DNA of 64,000 nt from Capitulum mitella (Eukaryota > Arthropoda > Thecostraca > Pollicipedomorpha > Pollicipedidae): contig CP099848.1 in NCBI GenBank assembly GCA_030062745.1, forward strand, positions 10,189,501-10,253,500. The letters run 5' to 3'. Shown here one piece after another: positions 23,479 to 45,720 of the stretch. Under the pieces are notes generated by a model, which had not been told where the DNA came from, searched no databases, and saw nothing but the letters and a program-made list of their open reading frames with translations. The position numbers were made by a program, and so were the translations under genes. Each line of letters begins with the position of its first letter. The stretch's first letter is position 1.

Positions 23479-23866
23479 ATCGTTGACAATGCTAAAGAAC
23501 GAACAACGCAGTCGGAAAAAAATATGATGCAATACATAAGAACGAGAGAGCGAAATCACAACTGATGTTATAGACACACGTAACATGGTAGACCTTTGTC
23601 AGTTGGCTGCATTTTTTGGTGGCGCTAATGCTTAATGTAAGAAGTGGATAGATGGCGGCCCCTTCGACGATGATCACATCAAGTTACAAATAAAATTCAT
23701 AGATGGTGCTAGTCTTGAGCCAGCCGTTCACAATAGAAGCTTGGAGCTGCCGATAACGAAGTCGAGTTCTTCATTGTAGGCAAACCGGGAGTGCTCCTAC
23801 GAGCTTCCAATCTTTTTGGACGGCGCAGTATAAGAATAGAGGCATGCTGATTACACAACGAGATGT

Positions 23867-24262
23867 ATGGCCGGAGTCACGAAGCAGCTTTCAGGACCTC
23901 ATGGGATCTGCACGGTACGATACAACAGTTTAAGACATCTGAAGTCGGTCCAGCGTTCCCGCGAGGACATGAAAACGGGCGCAACGACGGCTGCGGCCGT
24001 GCATGCTCCAGGTGGTCACAGCTCTGATCGGCTCGCCACCCTCCGGTCACGTCTCGACGCGCCCCGACCGTTTCCTGGCTGGCCGACGGGGTGGCCAACC
24101 GGCGACCGCGTGCGACTGATACTGCCGTCGCCCCCTCAGAGAAAGCCCAAGGTTCCTAGGGAGTTCAGTCGGCCGTCGTGCGCCCCTCAGATCTGGATCT
24201 GTTCACCGCACCTTTGTATATACAACGTAACACATCGGCATTTGTCGGCACTGCTCCATTAG
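23867..24262 (+). other. 131-codon open frame in left arm, unrecognised
   Basis: The frame begins MAGVTKQLSGPHGICTVRY and ends HRHLSALLH. The same length and stop position are preserved in the right arm. It has no domain I know. It includes a Pro/Arg-rich middle and KPKVPREFSRPSC. Conservation may simply reflect recent duplication. Confidence 0.25.
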
Positions 24263-24365
24263 CTTGGAATGGTGCAAACAAGTTCAACGTTGAATTACTT
24301 TGCCCACGTGTATGTGGGACAAATTGGTAAAGACAGCACTTTCTTTTGTTTGCTGGACTTCCCAA

Positions 24366-24648
24366 CGGTCTCTCTCTCTCAAGCGCGGGTACGCGCTTGA
24401 GAGTGATTTAAATGTCAGTACACTTTTCTCCTTTCAACGACTTTCTCGCCTCCCCCCCCCCCTGGCGCGGGCTACGTTCGGCCGACTCCCCCAATCGAGC
24501 ACGACCCGCGTCCCGCCAGGAGCGACCACCCCCCACATAACACCGTCAGAGGTGCCAACCACGGAGGAAGATGGAAACTAGCTCACACGATGGCAATTTT
24601 CCACGCTATTGCAGATTGGCAACACCAATTTGCTCATAATCAAGACCT
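24366..24648. other. palindrome spacer with central hairpin
   Basis: About 283 bp of non-duplicated sequence separates the arms. It contains a perfect 12-bp inverted repeat, CTCTCAAGCGCG, at 24,376-24,387 paired with 24,392-24,403 across the loop GGTA, followed by a C-tract near 24,450. Confidence 0.8.
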
Positions 24649-24752
24649 TTGGGAAGTGTAGCAAACAACAGAAAGTGCTATCTTTACCAATTTGTGCTTC
24701 ACAACACGTGAGCAAAGTAATTCAACGTTGAACTTGTTTGCACCATTCCAAG

Positions 24753-25148
24753 CTAATGGAGCAGTGCCGACAAATGCCAATGTGTTACGTTGTAGATACC
24801 GGGCTGCGGTGAACAGATCCAGATCTGAAGGGCGCACGACGGCCGACTGAACTCCCTAGGAACCTTGGGCTTTCTCTGAGGGGGCGACGGCAGTATCAGT
24901 CGCGCGCGGTCGGCGGTTGGCCACCCCGTCGGCCAGCCAGGAAACGGCCGGGGCGCGTCGAGACGTGACCGGAGGGTGGCGAGCCGATCAGAGCTGTGAC
25001 CACCTGGAGCATGCGCTGCCGCCGCTGTCGTTGCGCCCGTTCTCACGTCCTCGCGGGAACGCTGGACCGACTTCAGACGTCTTAAACTGTTATATCGCAG
25101 TGTGCAGATTCCATGAGGTCCTGAAAGTTGCTTCGTGACTCCGGCCAT
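24753..25148 (-). other. 131-codon open frame in right arm, mirror of the left-arm frame
   Basis: About 119 of 131 residues are identical to the left-arm frame, with the same start and stop. An overlapping frame in this arm reads FVGTAPLAWNGANKFNVE, faintly like the C-terminal tail of LINE reverse transcriptases, so the region may be eroded retroelement sequence. Confidence 0.25.
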
Positions 25149-26429
25149 ACTTCTCGTTGTGTAATCAGCATGCCTCTATTCTTATACTGCGCCGTCCAGA
25201 AAGATTGGAGGTTCGTAGGAGGAGCACTCTCGGTTTGCCTACAATGAAGAACTCGACTTCGTTATCGGCAGCTCCAAGTTTCTATTGTGAACGGCTGGCT
25301 CAAGACTAGCACCATCTATGAATTTCATTTGTAACTTGATGTGACCATCGTCGAAGGGGCGGCCATCTATCCACTTCCTACATTAAGCATAAGCGCCACC
25401 AAAAAATGCAGCCAACTGACAAAGATCTACCATGTTACGTGTGTCTATAACATCAGTTGTGATTTCGCTCTCTCGTTCTTATGTATTGCATCATATTTTT
25501 TTCCGACTGCGTTGTTCGTTCTTTAGCATTGTCAACGATTTAAAGCATAGCAAGTTCCAAGAGTTTCCCCCAATCGTCATGCATAAATAAAAAACAATGC
25601 ATTCATGGGCCATCTCACCATAATCTCGGCTTGATTTCTTGATGTATCTATTTACCAGTTTCAGCAGGTAATGAAAGTGTGTCGTCCATACTTGGTGACT
25701 TATGATAGACGGAAAAAAGAGTGACTTTTTTCCAAAATGCTCAAAATGGACAGATAGTCGGGTGCAGTGAAGTGCAACGCAGCCAATAGGTGCAGCACAC
25801 ATATGACCCTTCCGATGCTGATGGCCTATCGGAATTTATCAACGCCGACCATTAATGCGTCACGCGAGGCTCGGGTGGGTATGCTGGCATACTAATTTCG
25901 ACAACGAGACTGTCCCATCTTCAGGCAAAACGGAGAAGCCCTCGGTTCAGCCCAAGTAAATACTGCACTCAGTCATGCCATAGCAGAACTTGGGTTAACC
26001 CATGCAGGCATAACTTGGGCAAAAATTGTAGCCCAGCGCCGGTTTGCCCAAGCATGAACTCGAAGTGTGCACTTGAGTTCTCGGGCATGCCCAAGCAGAA
26101 CGCATTTGCCCATGTTGTCCAAGTAAAAAGTGGGCTCAGCCCGGCCAAATGCTGGCTGGAACCCCTGATCAACAATTTTTTTTTTTACATATTCTCAGTT
26201 AGGTATTTAACGAAACACTCACAATCATAGGGGCAGGAGCCTTGGGGCCAGGGGGGCGTCAGCCCCTCAACATTTTGAGACTTAACATTGACCCTATGGG
26301 CGTTGACCGGAAAGAATTCACCCAAAATGCCTCTTTGCCCCCCCCCCCAAATGAAGAGGAGTTCCCGTGCCACGGCTCACAAGTTCTGTCTTAAAAAGTA
26401 TTTTTGGCAGCCATGCTTCTTTTACCTTC

Positions 26430-26652
26430 AAAATTGCCAAAAATGGTATGAGGTGCCTTCCAAAAACATGGCCTGGCTTCTCTCCTCAGCAAAATAAAAT
26501 GACGAAAATTGGGTATACTGCAAAGGAAGAATAGGCAGGAAAATTAACATCTTCATCAAGCTGTTTCAAAAATCCTGGAAATGGCGAGCACGAAAGTGGA
26601 GGGGGAAGTTTTGTACAGCCCCCACCCCACCTCCAAACGGCAGTAGGGTTAA
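26430..26652 (-). mobile_element. piggyBac-like element end in right arm
   Basis: Mirror of the left-arm copy, ending CGGCAGTAGGG then TTAA. The flanking sequence (gatccttttattcac) is also mirrored, so the element end was present before the palindrome formed, or was copied with it. Confidence 0.6.
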
Positions 26653-26660
26653 GCGATCCT

Positions 26661-26666
26661 TTTATT
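26661..26666 (-). promoter_or_regulatory. candidate poly(A) signal facing mthl
   Basis: AATAAA on the - strand, the mirror of AATAAA at 21,123-21,128 in the left arm. It lies about 1.24 kb beyond the receptor's stop codon. Inferred from position only. Confidence 0.25.
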
Positions 26667-27574
26667 CACATATATTGCAAAAACAACCATACAAGTGGGC
26701 AAGTAGCACTAAATCGAAGCTCTTAGGTCCCCAGCCCGATTCTGGTCACAGACACGACTGATAATGTTGCGCCGTGACAAAAGATCAAACTGATATGAAA
26801 GAACAGGCCTAATCTGCGTTCATTTCCGTGACGTTTCTGTGGTCTGAAGCCCAGAAACCTTCATTGTGATGGGCGTCGGAGAACAGCTCACATCTCTCGT
26901 CCTGATACGGAAGTCACTGGCACCAAATCGTACTGCTCTTTAATCATCCGACGTGTAAAGACAAACAGGCGTTAAAACGCCGTAAAACGTCGCAAAAGGC
27001 GTAACACGCTGTCATAGCAATAAAACTATTTCACGATGAATGCCGTTCGCAAATAAAACGACGGACTATATACAAAAGAGGCTGGGCCCCACACCGTGGC
27101 TCAAAAACACCCCCTCCAGGACAACGCGTCCCAAATAGTGTTCGCGCTGGCTCGCTTCGAAACAGCACGTCGTGCATCGTCGGCCACTGCGCCGCGCACA
27201 ACTCGAAGCTGTTCGGATAACTCTGGAAACACGTCGCCCGACCACGGAACGCACCGCAGCGCTCACCAGCGCCGGCACACGGAACACACGGACACTCGCA
27301 CCTCATTGTGGCGACACCAGGGGCGCGGCTGGCGCTGGGCCGGACATTAAGAGCGCGGCGGCGACAGCAGACACCACCGAGCGGAGCGCACAGGCCAGAG
27401 GTTCATCACCTTTCCGCGCCAACGTCCGCCGACCACGCCGCTCCGTATCACGGTTATCTCGAGCCTGTGAGTTCGCCCTGCACGCCGAGGAAAAAGGCCA
27501 ATGACAAAGTTCGACATTTGCGCCCCGGAGACAGTCTTGGTTACGTGCCTGGCTCGCGACATCTATGGTTCAGC

Positions 27575-27855
27575 GATCGGCTGCTCCGTGAGAGGTATAA
27601 CCCACCACAGGAGAGGCAGGCTGCCGCCTCACTGTCCTGCAGCTTCACGGTTGAGCCGGCTGTGGTCCACCCATAAGCTGTTCCGCGACAGGAACATCCT
27701 CTCCTCCTACAGGAGCAGCAGACTGACGCCTCACTGTCGTTACGCTTCCCGAGTGGGCCGGTGTAGCTCGGCGTCAGGCTGCTCCGTGACAGGTGCACCC
27801 AGTTCCTCCAGGAAAGGTGGACTGACGCCTCGTCATCCACCCGCTTCACGGCAGC
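27575..27855 (-). repeat. about 100-bp imperfect tandem repeat in the receptor's 3' region
   Basis: Three diverged copies, each beginning gctgctccgtgacaggt or a variant and ending near cttcacggttgagccgg. They lie 50-330 nt past the stop codon, so probably within the 3' UTR. Confidence 0.55.
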
Positions 27856-27903
27856 GTCGCGACATCAAACAGCCACCCGCAGCTCGGCCGGCGGCCGGCC
27901 CCT

Positions 27904-39656
<11,753 letters not shown>

Positions 39657-39944
39657 GGGCACTGCCGTGTGGTCAACGGTGGCCGTCCCCTTGGCGCCGC
39701 TCCCTGTTTTCACCGTCACGCGGGGTTCGCTGCACTCGGCTGTGTCCGCTGTCTTAGTCCACGCTCGCTGACGCAGCTCGGTCCTCCTCCAGCCGCTGTC
39801 GGCAGACGACTGACGACACCCGGCCCGAGCTGCGGGCTTACCGTGTGAAACGGTGTTACGTCGCACGTGCAGCGGGCGCACCACGCAACCGCCCAGCCGC
39901 GGTCACCACTGGCGGCCGCGCCGCTCCCGGACGGCCCGGCTCCG

Positions 39945-39982
39945 TGACGTCAACGGACGGCCCGCCGGCGCTGATGACGTCA
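39945..39982. promoter_or_regulatory. paired CRE octamers upstream of the Mth-like receptor
   Basis: Two perfect TGACGTCA sites (39,945-39,952 and 39,975-39,982) sit 30 bp apart within a larger inverted repeat (ccgtgacgtca / tgacgtcacgg), 290-330 bp upstream of the start codon. CREs bind CREB/ATF bZIP factors. The start site of transcription is not known. Confidence 0.55.
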
Positions 39983-40384
39983 CGGAGCGGGGAGGCGCCG
40001 CGGTGCGGTCCGCGCCGGGCCGGACTGTGCTGGAAGCTGCGGAGAGTGCGCGGCAGAGGGCCGCCGGGCTCTGTCGGCGGTGATCTCCGGGGAAGCACCG
40101 AGCCGCCCGGCTCCCGATTCCTCCGCTGCTCTACCTTGGGAACGCACACCGCACTATTTCAACCGCTCCGTGGAAACTGAGTGCGTCCGTAGAACCGGGA
40201 GGAGGCAGACCGGCTACGAGGAGTCTCTGGCTTTCCAACGCCGCGGCTGTGGCCTGTTCGGACAACTGGGAGAACGACGGACGTCCGGCGCACCGCTGGT
40301 GGATCGTGGTCTAGACAGGAAAGTAGCCAAGGGGGGGGGGGCATGGGGGCCATGGCCCCCTGAGCCAAGCGGTCTACACTAGAT

Positions 40385-40590
40385 ATATAACGATTTCGCT
40401 CGAATACGGAATAGTGATCATGCGTATGTTGCAACAACAAACATTACACGTATTTCTGGGGGTTAAATATGAGGTGAAATGCGTAAAATTACTGTTTTTT
40501 CCTATCAACTTCGTGATATGGTAGCGGTATATGACAAAATTTGGTATTTGCCCCCCCCTCGCGGGAAGTTCCGGTTACGTGCCTGGGTCT
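40385..40590 (+). repeat. interspersed repeat R2 copy
   Basis: Shares gaatagtgatcat, aacattacacgtatttctgg, atgacaaaattt and the end motif of a C-tract plus gttacgtgcctg with 51,592-51,795. It is probably a short non-autonomous element. Confidence 0.65.
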
Positions 40591-41689
40591 AGACGCGCTT
40601 GATTCGCAGCGATGGTACTAGTGTTAGTGGTCTCAAACTGCAGATCGTCTGCTGATTTTCTGCCGTTTGCATAGCTAACTAACGTTTCCACCACCGCGTC
40701 CTTGACTAGTGGCCTGTGTTGAGAGATGGTAACATTTCCAGTCACCCGGCAAAGCCATAGTCTACCAGAACATGGCGCCAAATGTTCCAATTCCGTTTCA
40801 CTTCCACGGGCAGCAAGGAAGTCCATAGAAGTATCCCACGCTGGAAAAATATTTTACGACTTGACATGGCCTCACGTTGCATTTGGAGAACCTTGCTAAG
40901 AGGTGTATATAGATTTGCTCCTCTGGTTTGAAGGATGAGGGAGGTCAGCGACAACCACTTTTATCACCCATAATGCAAATCAGTCCAACTGTCATCGTGC
41001 ATGTGACCTGGCATGACCTCTAATGTTCACGTGCCATGGTTGTATATCATTTTGGGGACCGTGTCCTAATCCAAATGCCAAATCATCCGTGCCAAATCAT
41101 CCATGCGTTATATCCGTCAATATTATTTTTAAAAAAACGAAGCATGTTCATGCTACCGACCGCAGAGGCGAAAACATGCATGCAAGGGTTCACTTGGACG
41201 TCAATATCTCAACGACCTGACCTAACATGGAAATGGATTTGATGTCAAAATATGTAAAATTGATTGGTGAACAGGCACTGAAAGTTTGTTTCGGCTGGCC
41301 CTAACGGCTAAGCAGTTATTCAGCAGAAAAACCGAGGGGTGCCTTATTTGACACCAGCAGGCGGTGCCGGGTTAACCGAAACAAGTCCATTCACCCGGCA
41401 TACAATCTGCACATCCATCACCAATTTGGGCGGACCTGTGGACATCTCCTGTCGGCCCTGACCGTTCCTCTGTGGTGACTCGGCCGTTTATTATTATCGG
41501 CCGTATTAAGACTCGCTGGCGGCGGCAGCCTTTTTCCTCGGCACGGAGCGCCGGGGACTGCCCGGTGTCAGCGATCCTCCTGACAGTCCGCGCCGAACCG
41601 GGCCGGCGGGCCGAGCCGCCGCACCGACGGCGCCAGCTCGAGGCGGCTTCTGTCTGACCTTGAGCTCCAGCCGGCATACCAACACCGCG

Positions 41690-41902
41690 GGGAGCCGACC
41701 CCGGCCGGATCACGGAGAGGCTGATCTGGTCCGCCGTCAGAATGCGGACAGGCTGGTCTGGTCCCGAACCAGAACACGGACACGCTGGTCTGGTCGCGTG
41801 TCAGAACACGGGCAGGCTAGTCTGGTCGCGTGTCAGAACACGGGCAGGCTGGTCTGGTCCTGTACCAGAACCCGGTCTGGCTCGCCATCAGAACACGGAC
41901 GG
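41690..41902 (+). repeat. 32-bp minisatellite, about 6 copies
   Basis: Units read cgtgtcagaacacgggcagg then ctggtctggtcg, with variants. The two best copies start at 41,798 and 41,830. Confidence 0.8.
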
Positions 41903-43898
41903 TACAGTTTAGTACTACGTGCTACTTACACGATGCTAAATACCGCATTATTATCAGTAACAGTCCGTACTCAGGCCCATTCTGGCGAACTACATCGACG
42001 AGGCGCAGATTCGCGCTAAAGAAACCAGTTATTTTGGTGGGGCTCGCGGTCCACCAAAACGCAAAACGGTGCCCCTGGATACACTGGAAAAAATTACACC
42101 CCTAATGCCGGAAATTTCAGTACAAAAATACCGCCTTTATAAAGCGCCAAGTGAGTACCATGACATTACGGGTGTCGTTTTAGTCGCTTGGCTAGGCGTC
42201 AAAAAGTGTCGTTCAACCTTGATGGCTCCATTAACGCCCTTTAACCCCGCAGTGGAAAAGGGGGTTTCGCACTAACGCGCACTGGAAGGGGGCACCAAAG
42301 TGCTCCCCTTCGATCTCGGCAACGGAAAGAGCTAGAGACATGAAATTTTATGGACAGGGTGGGGCTATAACGATTTATATTGTGTGCAGTTTTCATGACC
42401 CTAGGGTAACATCTTCAAGGTCAAAAGGGGTCGAAAATGTCAATTTTGGGCACTTTCTCGATCTGCACAGGCCATTCCGTACGACTTTTCGAACGAAACG
42501 GGAAAAGGGTGTTTGTTTGGGCGTTAAAATGTGGAATACGACAATTTCCATTCACGTGACGTCTTCACTGAGAATTTCGGGCCGAGGTCATGTCAAGCCA
42601 TTGACCTATGCCGTCATTTTTTCATCTTTTCCAGATCAGATTTCGAGCAACACGGAGCAGCTTGAATGTAAATAAGGGCCCTACACGCATCTTTTGGCGT
42701 ACTTTCAGTGAAGGAAGCCAACATCAGTACATCTGATCACTTCTAGCGTTTATATTTATGTATGTATGTATGTACTGAAGACGTCCACGCCGTGGCTATT
42801 CTGCCCTCTCGTTAAAATTACAAAAACGATGATACACAACCACTTGTCAGGCGAAGTAAAACGCACTTATTTGAAAACGAACGTCAGTCACTGTGTCAGA
42901 TGTTCCAAATGTTTTAAAAACGATGCTCGTGAGGCGGTGTTCGAGACTGCCGGGAGGCAGACGGTTCCAATCCACTGCGGCTCGGTAGGAGAAGAGCCGC
43001 TGGGTCGCCGCCAGCCGCACGCGAGGCAAATGTATGGCACCTGTGCCAATAGCAACCGCACGGGTGCGGCGGCAGCAGACCTGGGCACGCGTAGGGAACA
43101 GAGCACATAATGGCGGACGGGCATGTGGGGGAGCGCAAACCTTTGTAGACCTTCAGGAAGTCACGCGTTCTGACCAGGTCCTCCACCCGACTCCACCCCA
43201 AGGCTTCCAGAGACGGGGTAATGTGGTCCCCGCTTCGCGCCCCGCTCACCAACCTCGCAGCAAAGTTAATTAGCTTTTGCACTCTGCTCAGTTGGCAACC
43301 GGCGGCTCCTCCCCACGCAGTGATACAGTTAAGGATGTGAGGGAAGACGTGGGAGTGAACGAGGAGCTTCATGACGTCTGGAGTGAAGTAGAAACGAATT
43401 TTGAATAGTGAGACAATGATGCTATTACAACGCCGAACAATGGTGGATATGTGCTCTCACCAAGTAAGACGTCGGTCGATGATTACACCAAGTACCTTCA
43501 TAGACTTTTTTGGAATCATGACGGAACCCGAAATGACGATGTGAAAATTTTTGGTCTTTTTTATGGAGGCTCTGGTGCCAATGAGCATGAAGTCCGTTTT
43601 TCCTGAGTTTATTTTTACACTGTTGGACCGAAACCAGTTTTGAAGGCCCGAGATGGAATCCTCGATTCGGGTCTTGAGACATGATAGATTGTGGGTGTCG
43701 GGTGCAGCGTGGTCGAGAAGCTGGGTGTCATCGGCATAGGAAAGGAGTCGGCCATAAGGAAGGAAATTGAATAGGTCGTTCATAAAGATTAGAAATAGGA
43801 TTGGGCCAACGATGGAACCCTGGGCCACGCCATGGGACAAGGGTAAGGTAGCCGAGCCACCAGCGACCACCTGCCTCCGGCCACTCAGGTAACTGGCC

Positions 43899-44000
43899 AA
43901 CCAGTCCGACTCAACACCATACCACTCGAGCTTGTTCAGAAGGGCGGGCGAACCAGTCCGACTCAACACCGTACCACTCGAGCTTGTTCAGAAGGGCGCC
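43899..44000 (-). repeat. 52-bp tandem duplication inside LINE A
   Basis: The stretch aaccagtccgactcaacacc to cttgttcagaagggcg occurs twice (starts 43,899 and 43,951). The length is not a multiple of three, so the RT frame is broken. Confidence 0.9.
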
Positions 44001-44399
44001 GTGGTCAACGCTGTCGAAGGCCTTGCTCAGGTCAATTGTCGTAAGAGATACGACGTGACCAGCATCAATGATCTTTGCTGACCACTCGACCGCGTCAAGC
44101 ACGGCATCCTCCGTAGAGTAGTCGGTAGGCATACTGAGACGGCGACAGTACATGGTGACTATGTAAATGCGCCGACAGTTGGGTGCACACGACTTTTTCT
44201 GTAATTTTTGATATGACTGGTAGGATAGAGATGGGTCGAAAGTTGTTGAGATCGGACCTATCGCCTGACTTGTACACTGGTATGACACGGGCAGTTTTCC
44301 AGGCGTCAGGAAAAGTTCGAGTTCTGATGGAGCAATTAACTATGGTCAGAATGTGTGGCCCGATAACAAAAAAGCATTTCTTCAAGGCAAACAGAGGAA

Positions 44400-44439
<40 letters not shown>

Positions 44440-44440
44440 C
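44400..44440. repeat. (TA)n microsatellite inside LINE A
   Basis: Part of an AT-rich insert of about 100 bp (44,400-44,500) between the linker and RT. The element's own sequence resumes on both sides (TVGP... / ...FALKKCFFVIGPH). Confidence 0.75.
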
Positions 44441-45244
44441 AAATATAAATAACAATATAACAGTGCCAGCAATAAGAAAAATAACAGGGCCAACAGTCTT
44501 GGTCTGACTCAGGCACGCGACAGCCGTGGATGGCTCCGGCAGCGTCACCGGGCGCAGGGTGAGCGCTGCCGCACAGACACGGTGGGGTCGAGGCCCGGCA
44601 GGTGGCGCCGCAGTTAAGGCAGGCACTGCCGCTGCCTCGGCCGCGATCCGGGGGCCCACAGCAGCGAAGTGCGCGTTCAGGTCGTCTGCTCTGTCGGCTA
44701 TGTCAACATCGGTTGGCTTCTGGGCAGGCTGTAGGCCGAACCGTTTGAGGCGGTCCCAAAATCCTCGCCCGTCACTCAGAAGGCCATCGCTCAGGAACGA
44801 GCGTCGCGCGGCCGCGAGCAGGCTTTTGACGCGGTTCGGGCACTGCTGATACGCGCGGCGCGACTCAGGGGTACGCTGATGCTCCCAGGTCTCCCGGGCT
44901 TCAGTTCTTTCTTCCATCGCTGTTGCCACTTCTGGATTGTGTCGTGGCCACGGGCAGCTCGGTCTTCGTGAGGTCACCGTAATTAGTGGACAGTGTCTGT
45001 GGACCGTCTCGTTCCAGATCTCTGTGAACGCCGAGACCTTCTTATCAACAGTGCTAGCGGAATAGACTGGCTGCCAGTCTGCTGCCAACAGGTCCAGCGA
45101 AAGGGCATCCCAGTCAACACGTCTCCATGGTCGTCCGGTAAACGTGGATCGCCGTCGCCACTCTCTCGGGGCCGCTGCACATAGCAAGACTGGCTGGTGG
45201 TCAGCGATGGGCTCGGTTGTATGTATGTATATGTATGGATGTCT

Positions 45245-45720
45245 ATACATGCGAGTATCGATGTGCCAAACGTGTTTTATTACGGTCTTTGAATGCATAT
45301 TCCATACAAATCGATATATTGCAAAGCAAATCTGGGCCCGATCACAAAATAGTTGCCCTTCATCTTTGGTGACCTTGACCTGAAATGATCCTTATATATA
45401 TATATATATATAAGAGTATCCATGTGCGCACACGTGTTTTTATTAGCGTCTTTGAATGCATATTCCCAACAAATCGACATTCGACAACAAAGCAAACCTG
45501 GGACAGTTCACAAGATATTTGACCGTGACATTTAATGACCTTGACCTTCAATGACTCTGGTATATGTAAGTTTATCAGTGTGCGCACACGTCTTATTATT
45601 AGGGTCTTTGAATGCATATTTCATACAAACCAGCATGCATTGCAAAGCAAATCTGGATCAGACCACAAGCTGGTTGGCCTTGGCCTTTGATGACTTGACC
45701 CGTATTGACCCTGGCTTTGG
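45245..45720 (+). repeat. degenerate tandem repeat, period about 155-165 bp, 3 copies
   Basis: Each copy contains gtctttgaatgcatattcc, acaaatcgaca, gcaaagcaaatctgg and ends with gaccttgacct or a variant. A (TA)n separates the first two copies. Confidence 0.75.

Larger units (their letters stand above)
19790..24365 (+). repeat. left arm of large imperfect palindrome
   Basis: Segments of this arm recur in reverse complement at 24,649-27,496: 19,790-20,335 with 26,965-27,496, 20,925-22,250 with 25,545-26,880, and 23,479-24,365 with 24,649-25,544. Two matching 131-codon frames differ at about 12 residues, so the arms are close to 90% identical. The left arm is longer because it carries a 1.2-kb MITE and a unique segment at 20,336-20,924. 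I recognise no protein domain in it. Confidence 0.9.
24649..27496 (-). repeat. right arm of large imperfect palindrome
   Basis: Mirror copy of the left arm without the MITE, so it preserves the empty insertion site (ttta on both strands at about 25,543-25,546). At 26,885-26,960 it has a short stretch replacing the left arm's unique segment. The outer border is near cgccgaggaaaaagg at about 27,490, where similarity to the left arm stops. Confidence 0.9.
39900..42751. other. upstream region of the receptor and intergenic DNA
   Basis: A GC-rich promoter-side block (39,900-40,360) is followed by repeat R2, AT-richer DNA, a GC-rich patch with the 32-bp minisatellite, and a 9-bp hairpin at 42,032-42,059. 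I see no gene. Confidence 0.45.
42752..45217 (-). mobile_element. 5'-truncated, inactivated LINE (jockey/CR1-like), copy A
   Basis: On the - strand: the last part of the endonuclease (ADHQPVLL near 45,210), a linker (AAYQ/VKSLLAAARRSFLSD region), then reverse transcriptase blocks NFRPISILPVISKITEK (about 44,240), DLSKAFDSVDHGALL (44,010), GVAQGSIVGPILFLI (43,820), YADDTQLLD (43,730) and the C-terminal motif SYRAAVDWNRLPPGS (42,960). It is dead: a 52-bp tandem duplication at 43,899-44,000 shifts the frame, and a TA-rich insertion at about 44,400-44,500 splits the RT. The 3' tail is (ACAT)n. Confidence 0.93.

Noticed and set aside
42000-42280. tRNA-like or small RNA hairpins
   Set aside because: Only a simple 9-bp hairpin was found. 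I could not fit a cloverleaf with A and B boxes here or elsewhere by eye.
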